Shown here in pieces: positions 26,644 to 35,229 of a stretch of 52,969 bases of DNA. Where the stretch lies: NCBI GenBank assembly GCA_023387335.1, contig JAEWIF010000001.1, positions 1-52,969 on the forward strand. Direction: 5' to 3'. The position numbers and the translations under genes were made by a program. Every line of letters begins with the position of its first letter. The stretch's first letter is position 1. The notes under the pieces were generated by a model that was given only the letters and a program-made list of their open reading frames with translations, had not been told where the DNA came from and did no database searches. This stretch comes from Pseudomonadota bacterium. Its GTDB lineage: Bacteria > Pseudomonadota > Gammaproteobacteria > Burkholderiales > Burkholderiaceae_C.

Positions 26644-27522
26644 ATGCAAAGACCTCTGCTGAAACTCCTCCTGCTCTCCTGCCTTGTCGTCACCGCCTAC
26701 GGGTGTGGAGGCGGAAGCAGCGATCCGGATACTCGGACCGTCGCGGAAGGTGTCTCGTTCGAGGACGTTCCGCCGGAAGACCTGGGTTTCGCAGACAGGA
26801 GCCTTGTTCCAGCTGTATTTGTCGTGGTCACCCCTCGAGCTGGCGCGGGCGGCGGAGATTCATGGGTGGTCTGGCCCGAGAGCCTGGCGATGAATGTCCT
26901 GGACGAGAACAACATGTACGCGAAGGAAGATGACGTGCTCAGTTGGCCAGATGCCTTCGGGGCCATCTATTCCAGCCGCGCGGATTGCTCTGCTTTTGTG
27001 ACCCTCTCCCTGATGAAGGCCTTCGGGTTCGGGCGTGAAGACATAGACGCATGGATGGGGAGCAAGAACCCGTCATCCGCGCGCTACCACGACAACATCC
27101 TCTTCCAGAACAACTTCCAGCGGATTCAGCGTGCGCCTGATATCCGGCGAGGTGACATCCTCGCGATGAAGTATCTGGACAAGGCAAGCGGTGGCACCGG
27201 GCACGCAATGATCGCGGCAAGTGCCCCCGCCCTTCGCTCCTCGACCGAGCCGGTTATCGATGGCACCGTCCAGTATGAGCTGAGGGTCATCGACTCCACA
27301 GCGTCCCTGCATGGCACGGACACGCGAACGGGCACCGGAGCCAACGGTGGCGACCAGGACGGCGCGGGGCTCGGAACGATGCGCCTCTACGCAGACGCGG
27401 TCACGGGGCAGATCACGGGCTACACCTGGAGCCTGTCGAGCGGCTCGACCTACTTCACGGCGACCAGCCCCGCCGACGATCGCCGGAGCCTGAAGGTCGG
27501 AAGGATGACGTTCACCCAGTAG
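26644..27522 (+). CDS. Lipoprotein with cysteine-peptidase-like (NlpC/CHAP-like) features
   Basis: A 292-residue protein. Its signal is LLKLLLLSCLVVTAYGC, probable lipid Cys21 followed by GGGSS. The central region has YSSRADCSAFVTLSLMKAFGFG, with Cys115 after Asp, as in NlpC/P60- or CHAP-type peptidases. Then come RRGDILAMKYLD and GTGHAMIA with His187, the expected second catalytic residue. These enzymes cut peptidoglycan peptides or related amides. The family call is moderate. A TTG at 26590 would lengthen it, but ATG 26644 fits the signal peptide. The next gene, a lyase, starts 12 bases after the stop and has the same Cys-GGGSS anchor. Confidence 0.65.
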   Translation: MQRPLLKLLLLSCLVVTAYGCGGGSSDPDTRTVAEGVSFEDVPPEDLGFADRSLVPAVFVVVTPRAGAGGGDSWVVWPESLAMNVLDENNMYAKEDDVLSWPDAFGAIYSSRADCSAFVTLSLMKAFGFGREDIDAWMGSKNPSSARYHDNILFQNNFQRIQRAPDIRRGDILAMKYLDKASGGTGHAMIAASAPALRSSTEPVIDGTVQYELRVIDSTASLHGTDTRTGTGANGGDQDGAGLGTMRLYADAVTGQITGYTWSLSSGSTYFTATSPADDRRSLKVGRMTFTQ

Positions 27523-27534
27523 GCGGCGGCACAA

Positions 27535-29967
27535 ATGCAAAGCTTATTCAAGTCGGCTTGCGTCCTCGCAGGCTTGTGGGCTTCTCTCTCGCTGGTGAGC
27601 TGCGGCGGCGGTTCCTCTTCTTCGCAGACTGCCGGCGGGTTGTCATGCTCGGTCGTGGACGGCGCCTCGCCGCTGGTCCACTCGGACGCCGAAGGCTGCA
27701 GCGATGCAACTTTCCGCGCGGATCACCCGCGGATCTCGATGGATCCGGCCAGGCTCAGCTCGGTTCAGGCCCGGGCTGCAAGCGAGGAGTGGGACGCCGT
27801 CTACCACCACCTGAAGGCCCAGGCCGGGCTGACCGCCGGCTTCGATTACGGCGTCGAGGCCTGGCACTTCGCGCTGGCCTACCTCGTCACGGGCGAAGAG
27901 GTCTTTGCCTTGCGGGCCATCGATTTCGCCGACCGGTTCGTCGCGGCGCGGACTGACGGTCCGATCGATGCATCACCGGGCTCGCCCCCGTGCGTCGCCC
28001 GGTATCCGGCGGGCCTTCCCGATACCGACTTCGCGAACCCCGGGCGCTGCCTCTCCGCGGGCAGTTACCTCTACGCCCACTACTACGTGAAGAACGTCGC
28101 CCTGGTGTACGACTGGCTCCATCGGCGGCTCACCCCGGAGCAGAAGGAAAGTTATCGCGCCTACATGAGAACGGCGGTCGATCGCATCTGGAATAGCCGC
28201 GGCGATACCGCCTGGGCGCTGGACGATCCGGCCAACAACTACCACTACGGCTACCTGTCCGCCACACTGCTGCAGGTGTTGGCCACGTGGGGCGAGGACG
28301 CGAGCGCCGTGCAGAACTGGAACTTCCTCGTCGAGAAGAAGTGGCCGGCCGTCTTCAACTACCTCAAGGACGACGGCCGCGGCGGCTACTGGCACGAGGG
28401 AACCCACTACGGTCGCAAGTCCAAGCAGGACCTTCTTGAAATCCTGCTCTGGCTGCGGGATGCCTCGGTGGACCGCAAACTCGACCTCTTCAAGTCGCCC
28501 GGCTTCACCTACCCCGATGAACTGGTGCGCTACCAGCTCTACGCCATGCAGCCGGACGTCTATGCCAAGCGCGGAACGCTGGGCTATCGGGGCACTCCCT
28601 ACGACGCTGCCAACAACCCGCCGACGCTGGTGCAGGTCGGCGACCTCGCGAGCGATGCGCAGGGCCCGGTGACGGCCGCCGACGCCGCGCTGATGACGAT
28701 GCTGGCCGACGGCCTGTCGGGCCAGCCCATGGGCGCGGTCGCGCAACACTGGCTGCGCGAATGGTCGTCCGGCGTGCACCGCACGCGACGCGCCCTTCTC
28801 CATGAGTTCCTGTTCGACGATCCTTCCAGGGCCGCGCAGGACTACCGCTCCGAAGCCGTCCTTCCCACCTTCACCGCGTCCGCGAACTGGTTCCATTCGC
28901 GCAGCGACTGGTCGGCCGACGCCACCGCCGTCAGTTTCTTCAGCGCGAGCGGTCCACAGATCACCAGCCACCAGCACCGCGACCAGAACAGCTTCGTGGT
29001 CTGGCACAAGGGCTGGCAGGCGGCTGATCTCAACAGCTGGAGCGGCAGCGGACTGGCCGACGACACGGCCATCCACAACACGCTGCTGCTGAACGGCAAA
29101 GGCCAGCGCACGCCCATCCTCGATCCGCGCTTCAGCGCCAACGACCCGGGCTATGGACGCATCGCCGCGGTCCATGGGTCCACGGCGGTACCGGGACTCA
29201 GGGCCGTGATCGGAGACGCCGCGAAAGCCTACGGCGAGCTGACGAACTCAGGAACCACGGTCAGCCTCGCACTGCAGCGCTTCAACCGACTGCTCGTGCA
29301 CTACGGAGACGTCGTCGTGGTGGGCGACAGTGTCCTGACCGCCAACGGCGCGCCGGACAACATCACGTACGCCGTCCACAACCGGGGCACGTTCACCCCT
29401 GCCGCGGACCCGCGGACCTACGTCGTCTCGTCGCCTTGCGGTGAAAGCATGTTCGCCGGTCCGGGCTGCGTCGACGTGATGGCGGGCGGACGCATGGTGC
29501 ACACGACGGTGGTTCCCGCAAGTCCGACCCTCAGTGTCCAGAACGGCGGCTATTCCGGCCGCGAGAGCCCCGTCATCGAGGGGACCGGACTGCTGCTGGA
29601 CGTGGTCGGCCCCGCGCAGGTGATGGTCAATGCCATGGTCTTCACCGACCAGGGTTCGACCGCGATGCCGGTGGTGGAAGCGCTTGCGGCCGCCAGCGGC
29701 TTCATCGGCGCCCGCGTGGTGCATGAGGGCACGGAGCTGCTCGTGCTGCTCCGCGACGATGCGAGGGGCGACCCGCTGGCGGGTCTGTCCTACATCGCGG
29801 CCGATCCGGGCCCGCACGCGCTGCTCATATCCGGACTGCTGCCTGGGCGCTATCGCATCACTCAACCGGACGGCACCGCTTTCGAGGTCGGAGCCGTCGA
29901 CGAAGGCGGCCTGTTGTCGGCGCGTGTCGCCGGCGGCGGCCAGGTCGCCATCACGCGCCTGCCGTAG
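27535..29967 (+). CDS. Heparinase II/III-like polysaccharide lyase lipoprotein
   Basis: An 810-residue lipoprotein (lipobox LVSC, Cys23, then GGGSS). The N-terminal half is an (alpha/alpha) toroid, with DDPANNYHYGYLSATLLQ (Asn235, His237) and WHEGTHYGRKSKQDLLEIL (His291, Tyr292). The heparinase II/III beta-sandwich begins near SHQHRDQNSFVVWHKG (His479, His481), followed by YAVHNRG and a final beta domain. These positions match the Asn/His/Tyr/His set of PL12/15/17/21-type lyases that cleave uronate-containing polymers by beta-elimination. The substrate is open: alginate-like, heparin-like or a self-made glycan. The 3' end overlaps the convergent MFS gene by 17 bases. Confidence 0.85.
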   Translation: MQSLFKSACVLAGLWASLSLVSCGGGSSSSQTAGGLSCSVVDGASPLVHSDAEGCSDATFRADHPRISMDPARLSSVQARAASEEWDAVYHHLKAQAGLTAGFDYGVEAWHFALAYLVTGEEVFALRAIDFADRFVAARTDGPIDASPGSPPCVARYPAGLPDTDFANPGRCLSAGSYLYAHYYVKNVALVYDWLHRRLTPEQKESYRAYMRTAVDRIWNSRGDTAWALDDPANNYHYGYLSATLLQVLATWGEDASAVQNWNFLVEKKWPAVFNYLKDDGRGGYWHEGTHYGRKSKQDLLEILLWLRDASVDRKLDLFKSPGFTYPDELVRYQLYAMQPDVYAKRGTLGYRGTPYDAANNPPTLVQVGDLASDAQGPVTAADAALMTMLADGLSGQPMGAVAQHWLREWSSGVHRTRRALLHEFLFDDPSRAAQDYRSEAVLPTFTASANWFHSRSDWSADATAVSFFSASGPQITSHQHRDQNSFVVWHKGWQAADLNSWSGSGLADDTAIHNTLLLNGKGQRTPILDPRFSANDPGYGRIAAVHGSTAVPGLRAVIGDAAKAYGELTNSGTTVSLALQRFNRLLVHYGDVVVVGDSVLTANGAPDNITYAVHNRGTFTPAADPRTYVVSSPCGESMFAGPGCVDVMAGGRMVHTTVVPASPTLSVQNGGYSGRESPVIEGTGLLLDVVGPAQVMVNAMVFTDQGSTAMPVVEALAAASGFIGARVVHEGTELLVLLRDDARGDPLAGLSYIAADPGPHALLISGLLPGRYRITQPDGTAFEVGAVDEGGLLSARVAGGGQVAITRLP

Positions 29968-31156
29968 GACGCGCCCCGCGCAGCAGCTGCCACGCGCAAG
30001 CCGCCGTCGGCAGCGCCAGCGCCAGGTAGCCGGCCCGATAGCTGTCGAACGCTCCCGACAGCATGCCGAACAGCACCGGGCCGAGCACCACCCCCAGGAA
30101 AGTCACCGACAAGGCGCCGCCCGTCGCGGCGCTGGCCTGGCCTGCCGGCGCGAGCCGCGCCACCTCGGCCAGGTACACGCCGTTCCAGCCGGTGGCCGAA
30201 GCGCCGAAAGCCGCCATCAGCACGAGCACCAGCAGCAGCGGGCCGCCGACCTGCAGCGCCGCCGTGATCGCGCAGCACAGCGCCATCAGCACCGAGAGCG
30301 CCGCGAGCATGCGCCGCGGTCCTAGCCACCGGTCCGCCAACCAGCCCCACAGCACGCGACCGATGACGCCGCCCACCTGCGCCGTCGACAGCACCACGCC
30401 CGCCACCACCAGGCTGTAGCCCAGCGCCGAATGCAGATAGGTCACGAGATACGTGGCCAGGCACATCTGCACGGCGGAGAACACGAATGAGAAGGACGTC
30501 AGCTGCGCGAGCTGCGGCTGCGACACCACCAGCCGGATCGGCCCGGTGAGGCTCGCAACGCCGAGCGGGCGGCCGGGCTCGCGATCGGCATCGAGCTCAT
30601 CGCGCATCGGCTGCGCGATCACGGCGCACACGATGTTGCCGACGGCCACCGCCAGCAGCGCGGCGTCGGTGCCGCCGAACACCAGCAGGCCCGGCACCAG
30701 CGCGCCCGCCATCACGCCCCCTAGCGGCACGCCGGTCTGCTTGATCGAGAACACCAGCGACACGCGATCCGGCGGCGTGGTGCGCGCCAGCAGGTGCGAA
30801 CTCGCCGGCGTGATCGGCCCGTAGCCGACCCCGATCAGGAAAGCGCCGACCAGCGCCGACACCGCGCCAGGCGCGGCCGCCAGCAGCACCAGCCCCGCCG
30901 CGCAGACCAGCAGTCCCAGCTGGCTCACCCGGATCGCGCCCCAGCGCAGCACCCAAGGACCCGACATCAGGCTGGCCACCATGGCCCCGGCGTAGACGAC
31001 GGCGATGTACAGGCCGATGAGGGTGGGCGATACGTTCAGCGATTGCGCCATCGCGGGCGCCATGGCCGGAACCGTGAGTACGGCCATGGACACCAGCGCC
31101 TGGATCGCCAGCGTCACCGCCAGCACGCTCCAGGCGCCGGAAGGATCTCGGGTCAT
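29951..31156 (-). CDS. MFS transporter
   Basis: A 401-residue protein with 12 predicted TM helices and MFS features: SLMSGPWVLRWGAIRVSQLG in the loop 2-3 region, GVGYGPITPASSHLLART, and the second-half repeat GRVLWGWLADRWLGPRRML. It resembles the CynX/NarK-like anion or organic-acid group, but the substrate cannot be named. Divergent from the alpha/beta hydrolase with 50 bases between, convergent with the lyase. A relation to the lyase product is possible by position only. Confidence 0.9.
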   Translation of the reverse strand: MTRDPSGAWSVLAVTLAIQALVSMAVLTVPAMAPAMAQSLNVSPTLIGLYIAVVYAGAMVASLMSGPWVLRWGAIRVSQLGLLVCAAGLVLLAAAPGAVSALVGAFLIGVGYGPITPASSHLLARTTPPDRVSLVFSIKQTGVPLGGVMAGALVPGLLVFGGTDAALLAVAVGNIVCAVIAQPMRDELDADREPGRPLGVASLTGPIRLVVSQPQLAQLTSFSFVFSAVQMCLATYLVTYLHSALGYSLVVAGVVLSTAQVGGVIGRVLWGWLADRWLGPRRMLAALSVLMALCCAITAALQVGGPLLLVLVLMAAFGASATGWNGVYLAEVARLAPAGQASAATGGALSVTFLGVVLGPVLFGMLSGAFDSYRAGYLALALPTAACAWQLLRGARPTAGA

Positions 31157-31206
31157 CCGCTGATCCTAGCTCGGCGCGGCGCGCGCTCTTCCTATGATCG
31201 CTGACG

Positions 31207-32052
31207 ATGGAACAAGAGCTGGAACTCCCGCGCGAGGCGCGCGACCTGGCGCGGCACGCGCGCCGCCACGAAACACCTTGCGGCGACGGCCACTTGGTGT
31301 GGCACAGCTGGGGCGAGGGCGAGCCGGTGCTGATGCTGCACGGCGGCAGCGGAAGCTGGACGCACTGGCTGCGCAACATCCCCGCGATCGTCGAGGCCGG
31401 CCGCATGGCCGTGGTCCCCGACCTGCCGGGCTTCGGCGAGTCGGCCAGCCCACCGGGCGGTGGCGACGCCGATGCGGTGGTGGCGCCGCTGCTCGAAGGG
31501 CTGGACGCGCTGCTGGGCGAGCGGCCGCTCGACGTGGTGGCGTTCTCGTTCGGCTCGCTCGTCGCCGCGCTGCTCACTTCGCAGCACCCCCGGCGCGTGG
31601 CGCGACTGGTGCTGGTGGGCGCGCCGGTGGTGCCGTTGCAACGCGGCCGGGGCGTGGAGCTCAAGCCCTGGAGCCGCACCTCGAGCAGGGAGGAGCGCGC
31701 GAAGGTGCATCGCCACAACCTCGCGGCGCTCATGCTGCACCGCCCCGAATCGATCGACGAGTTGGCCTTGGCGCTGCACGCCGCCAACGTGCCGCGCGAC
31801 CGCATGCGTCGCCGTCGGCTGGTCACCACGACCGCGATGCAGGACGCGGTCGCGCGATTCGCCTGCCCGTTCAGCGCGATCTACGGCGCCGAGGACGTGC
31901 TGCTGCACGGCATCTGGCCGCAGGTGGAAGCCGCGCTGCATGCCAATCCCGGCTTCCGCGGCATGACGGCGATCGCCCAGGCCGGCCATTGGGTGCAGTA
32001 CGAGGAAGCCGACCGCTTCAACGCCGCGATGCTGGCCGCGCTGCGCGCCTGA
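31207..32052 (+). CDS. Alpha/beta hydrolase
   Basis: A 281-residue alpha/beta hydrolase. HGGSGSWTHWLRNI forms the oxyanion hole, PDLPGFGESA follows strand 4, the nucleophile elbow is AFSFGS (Ser114), and the catalytic His is in AGHWVQYEEADRF near residue 261. A cap region of about 70 residues carries MRRRRLVTTTAMQD. Such proteins include C-C bond hydrolases and esterases. No signal peptide. It is divergent from the MFS transporter, which may move a substrate or product. Confidence 0.9.
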   Translation: MEQELELPREARDLARHARRHETPCGDGHLVWHSWGEGEPVLMLHGGSGSWTHWLRNIPAIVEAGRMAVVPDLPGFGESASPPGGGDADAVVAPLLEGLDALLGERPLDVVAFSFGSLVAALLTSQHPRRVARLVLVGAPVVPLQRGRGVELKPWSRTSSREERAKVHRHNLAALMLHRPESIDELALALHAANVPRDRMRRRRLVTTTAMQDAVARFACPFSAIYGAEDVLLHGIWPQVEAALHANPGFRGMTAIAQAGHWVQYEEADRFNAAMLAALRA

Positions 32053-32278
32053 CCGCATCCGCGCGGCGGCCCACGGCCGCGGTGCGCTTGCGAAGCATTA
32101 CGTTCCATTCATTCGGTGACCGCGCGTGCGCCGCCGCGCGCGACGGAAGGGACGCCGACGGCGTGGCGCGTCTTTCCCACGGACGGGATGCCCGGTGCGC
32201 ACCATCGAGGGTCCCTGAAAAGAGGATGGAACACGCGCGGGCATGGACCGGAGACTGCGACCCCAGAGGAGTCCCGGA

Positions 32279-34129
32279 ATGATCCGAAGAAGCCATGCTT
32301 TCCCTGCGACGGCCGTCGCGCTCGCCGCCTGCGCGGCAATGAACGCCGCACCCGCCGTCGCGCAGGCGCCCTCCATCGATATCCAGTCCCGCGCGGAGCA
32401 ATGGCTGCTGGCTGGCAGCCTGGACGATCCCTACTGGGTGATCGACAACCGATGGGGCCAGGGCTCGGTCCCGAACGACGCGTTCTCGCAGGGCGTGGGC
32501 GGCGGCAGCAGCGCCGACGGCCGGATCGCCTTCCGCATGCAGTGGCGGTGGCCGCAAGGCGACACCGAAGTGAAGGGCTACCCCGCCGCGCTGAACGGCC
32601 GCAAGCCGGGCTATGCGGGCTACACGACTTCGCTGCTGCAAGGCGCGGGACTGGCGCCGTCGAACGCGTCCGCGACGGCCCGCCTGTTCCCGCTGAAGCT
32701 GCCGGTGACCCCCGTGAAGGCCCACGTCGCCTTCCAGCACAACTCGCCGCCCACGGGGCAGGGCCATCTCACGTTCGACATCTGGCTGCAATCCGACGCG
32801 CGCCAGGACAACGGCTGGACGGCCTCGTCGATCACGCACGAGATCATGATCCCGCTGGACCTCTGGGGGAACTACGGCGCGCACGACACGCGCGGCGGCC
32901 GCAATCCCGGCTGGTACGACCACGACGCGACCATCGCCGGCAAGCTCTACCACGTCTACATCACCAAGGACGGCGACGGCTGCAGCCGCTACAACTTCGG
33001 CAGCCTGAGCGGCGCCTACGGCAAGACCGGATGGAAGCTGATCGCCTTCGTGCCGGCGCAACTGCCGGTCCCTCCGGGCGAGCTCGACCTGGCCGCGATC
33101 GTCAACCATGTGGCGACGCGCAGGGACGCTTGCGGCGAACCCTGGGCGCGCGGCGACGAGTACCTGGTGAGCGCGGAGCTCGGCGTCGAGCCGGTGGTGG
33201 GCACCGGCGACGTCAGCGTGTACGACTACAAGTTGTCGAACACGGGCGTCACCGCCACGGGTACGACGGTCGTGGTGCCGGCGCGGCCCTTGGGCGGTGG
33301 TGGATACAACCCGGGGCCCGGTGGCGGTGGCGGTGGCGGCGGTGGCAATTCCGGCAGCGGTGGAGGTGGAAACGCCGGCAATGGCGGGAATGATGGCAAC
33401 GGCGGCAACACCGGGAACGGAGGCCATGACGGCGGCGCGAACACCGGCGGCGGCAACACGGGCGGCGGCACCGGCGCCAACGACGACGACGCGAACAAGG
33501 GCAAGGACAAGTACCACAAGTTCGACCGGGACGGCAGCCGCGTCGACAAGAACGGCAACAAGGCCAAGCCCGTCACCGCCAAGCCCCGCAGCGAATCCAC
33601 GGAAGGGACTGCGCCGGCCGGCTCGACGGCGACGCCTCCCGCTGCACCGGTGTCCGCCCCTGTCGCGTCGACGCCGCCACCTGCAGCCGGAGCGACGGTT
33701 CCTCCACCTGCGGGGACGACCGTGCCGCCCGCCGCGGGATCGGTGGTGCCTCCTCCGACCGGCGCGACGGTGCCTCCTCCGACGGGGGCGACGCTGCCGC
33801 CCCCGGCCGGCGCCACGGTGCCTCCGCCGGCCGGTGCGACGCTGCAACCGGCGGCCGGAACGGCGCTGCCACCCCCGACCGCCGCGGCGCCAACTCCAGC
33901 CACCGTCGCGCCGCCGCCCGCGGCATCGACGCCGGCTCCTCCAGCACCGCCGACCGTCAATCCTGCGACGGTGCAGGCCCAGCCTGCCGCGGCGGCGGTG
34001 CCGGTGCCAACTCCCGCGGCATCCGCGCCCGTCCCGGCTGCGCCGCCTCCCACCGCCCGGACCGGGGCTGCGCCCGCGGCGGCCGCTGTACCTGCCACGC
34101 CTGCCAGCGCACCGCCCGCCGCTTCGTAG
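32279..34129 (+). CDS. GH12-like secreted glucanase with Gly-rich linker and repeat tail
   Basis: A 616-residue secreted protein. The signal peptide ends near AVAQ (28). Residues 35-335 resemble glycoside hydrolase family 12: NRWGQGSVPND, THEIMIPLDLWG with candidate nucleophile Glu188 (compare E-x-M-I-W-L), GWKLIAFVPAQL, and VEPVVGTGDVSVYDY with candidate acid/base Glu304. A Gly/Asn-rich linker (about 338-400), a charged Asp/Lys stretch (400-440), then a Pro/Ala/Thr-rich tail with eight 8-residue repeats (471-534) follow. GH12 enzymes cut beta-1,4-glucans or xyloglucan. AGGAG precedes the ATG. The tail is unusual and could span or stick to the cell wall or a matrix. Confidence 0.75.
   Translation: MIRRSHAFPATAVALAACAAMNAAPAVAQAPSIDIQSRAEQWLLAGSLDDPYWVIDNRWGQGSVPNDAFSQGVGGGSSADGRIAFRMQWRWPQGDTEVKGYPAALNGRKPGYAGYTTSLLQGAGLAPSNASATARLFPLKLPVTPVKAHVAFQHNSPPTGQGHLTFDIWLQSDARQDNGWTASSITHEIMIPLDLWGNYGAHDTRGGRNPGWYDHDATIAGKLYHVYITKDGDGCSRYNFGSLSGAYGKTGWKLIAFVPAQLPVPPGELDLAAIVNHVATRRDACGEPWARGDEYLVSAELGVEPVVGTGDVSVYDYKLSNTGVTATGTTVVVPARPLGGGGYNPGPGGGGGGGGGNSGSGGGGNAGNGGNDGNGGNTGNGGHDGGANTGGGNTGGGTGANDDDANKGKDKYHKFDRDGSRVDKNGNKAKPVTAKPRSESTEGTAPAGSTATPPAAPVSAPVASTPPPAAGATVPPPAGTTVPPAAGSVVPPPTGATVPPPTGATLPPPAGATVPPPAGATLQPAAGTALPPPTAAAPTPATVAPPPAASTPAPPAPPTVNPATVQAQPAAAAVPVPTPAASAPVPAAPPPTARTGAAPAAAAVPATPASAPPAAS
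33689..33880 (+). repeat. Eight tandem 24-base coding repeats (GATVPPPA type)
   Basis: In frame within the GH12-like gene. Eight 8-residue units read G-[A/T/S]-[T/V/A]-[V/L]-P-P-[P/A]-[A/T], with one unit having Gln-Pro. DNA copies differ mostly at third positions, so the repeat is old or under selection for the peptide rather than a recent duplication. Confidence 0.85.
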
Positions 34130-34136
34130 GACGAAA

Positions 34137-34165
34137 CCCACAGCTCCGGTGGACAACTCTGTGGG
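34137..34165. terminator. Hairpin after the GH12-like gene
   Basis: CCCACAG and CTGTGGG, perfect 7-base arms with a 15-base loop, 7 bases after the stop codon. No T-run follows. Position favours an RNA end structure. Confidence 0.35.
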
Positions 34166-34328
34166 AAAGCCTTGCGTGTGCGAGGCAACCTTGCGTGGAC
34201 ATTCGCTTCCGACGCAGTGCTCAAAAAACAGGCAGGCCGGGCCGTTGATGCTGGCGTGTGCTCACCAACTCTCGGTGACGTTGCACCCGCGCCACCGATT
34301 AGGCCCTGTCGGCCGAGCTGCCGCTGTC

Positions 34329-34336
34329 GTCCTACA
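34329..34336 (+). promoter_or_regulatory. GTCCTACA box upstream of small gene
   Basis: One copy of an 8-base motif that recurs near small stress-type genes in this window (also 34788-34795 on the minus strand, 50099-50106, and 7 of 8 at 52352-52359). CCTACA could serve as a -10 element; the meaning is unproven. Confidence 0.3.
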
Positions 34337-34391
34337 GCCGAGCCTCAGCGAGGCCGCCACCATGAAGGCTCGCCTCAGCAAGGAGAAGTCC

Positions 34392-34586
34392 ATGGAAGAC
34401 CAGCACATCGACGCCGACCCGCGACCCCTGACGGAGCGCCGGCGCGGGCTTGCAGGCCTGCTGCAGCGCCTGCGCGCGAACCAGCAGCCGCCGGCGCCTT
34501 TCCGCGACAGCGATTTCGAGAACGTCGATATGGGCGTCGAGTGGAGCGGAAGCTCGTTCGATCACCGGCCGGGGACGGCCAAGTAG
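34392..34586 (+). CDS. Small protein of unknown function
   Basis: A 64-residue polar protein: MEDQHIDADPRPLTERR followed by a basic helix GLAGLLQRLRANQQ and an acidic end (DSDFENVDMGVEW). AGGAG sits 6 bases before the ATG at 34392; an upstream ATG at 34362 in the same frame lacks such a site. No known family. A GTCCTACA box lies 56 bases upstream, as with the KGG stress gene. Confidence 0.5.
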   Translation: MEDQHIDADPRPLTERRRGLAGLLQRLRANQQPPAPFRDSDFENVDMGVEWSGSSFDHRPGTAK

Positions 34587-34594
34587 CGGGCGCG

Positions 34595-34771
34595 TCAGTC
34601 GAGCAGCACCGTGAGCAGCACGCCCAGGCCCGGTGCGATCGACATCACGACGATGAGCGCCCACAGGCCCAGCCCGCCCGGCCGTCGGTCCTCGACGGGA
34701 CCGGAATCGTTCCACCAGCTGTCGCTGAAATGAGCCTGGACGGGAGTCGTCATGACGGGGATCGTCGCCAC
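34595..34771 (-). CDS. Small single-helix membrane protein
   Basis: A 58-residue protein starting at GTG, with GGAGGGAG 7 bases upstream; an in-frame ATG six codons later (34753) has no such site, so the GTG is preferred. The sequence has a soluble N-terminal part (QAHFSDSWWNDSGPVEDRR) and one TM helix (LGLWALIVVMSIAPGLGVLLTVLL) at the very C-terminus. A TGTAGGAC box (GTCCTACA on its own strand) lies at 34788-34795, just before the ribosome site. No family recognised. Confidence 0.5.
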   Translation of the reverse strand: MATIPVMTTPVQAHFSDSWWNDSGPVEDRRPGGLGLWALIVVMSIAPGLGVLLTVLLD

Positions 34772-34787
34772 GCCCGAGCTCCCTCCG

Positions 34788-34795
34788 TGTAGGAC
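34788..34795 (-). promoter_or_regulatory. GTCCTACA box upstream of small membrane gene
   Basis: Reads GTCCTACA on the minus strand, immediately upstream of the GGAGGGAG site of the 58-residue membrane protein. If it acted as a -10 element, the leader would be very short. Confidence 0.3.
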
Positions 34796-34960
34796 GCGCG
34801 CGGTGCGCGAAGTCGGCGCTTTGCCTGAGCCGTGGCGGTGAGCCCGACCGCGAACGGCGTGCGACCCGGCGACTGACTCGCCGCGCCGAACCGGACCGAC
34901 AGGCGAGTCCGTGGCAGCCGCGAAGAATGCTCCTCAAGCAACCCAAGCAAAGGAGCAGCG

Positions 34961-35206
34961 ATGAACGACAAGGCCCAGCCCTGGCACGCCGCCGATGAGA
35001 AGCGCGAGCCCAGGAAACCCAACGCCGCCCCCACGGGCACGCACAGCCTGACCGGCGGCGGTGCCGAGGTGGGCATGCCCGCCAGGCCGCAAGGCAACGC
35101 CGGCGCCGAACGCGGCAACCGGCCCTCCGACGTCGAACCCGCCGAGCCCGATCCGATGGCGGAGCCGCGCGCCAATATCGGCGAGATCCTGGGCCGCAAG
35201 CCCTGA
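34961..35206 (+). CDS. Small disordered protein of unknown function
   Basis: An 81-residue polar, Pro/Gly/Ala/Glu-rich protein with GGAG just before the ATG. It lacks hydrophobic stretches and is probably disordered, in the manner of small stress or desiccation proteins; this is inference from composition. It is convergent with otnC. Confidence 0.55.
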   Translation: MNDKAQPWHAADEKREPRKPNAAPTGTHSLTGGGAEVGMPARPQGNAGAERGNRPSDVEPAEPDPMAEPRANIGEILGRKP

Positions 35207-35229
35207 AGCGTCGCTCCGCTAGCGCGGCG

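Noticed and set aside
33300..33880. Tandem repeats that could be read as a CRISPR-like or minisatellite array
   Set aside because: Units are 24 bases, in frame, without spacers, and encode a regular proline repeat inside a long open gene.
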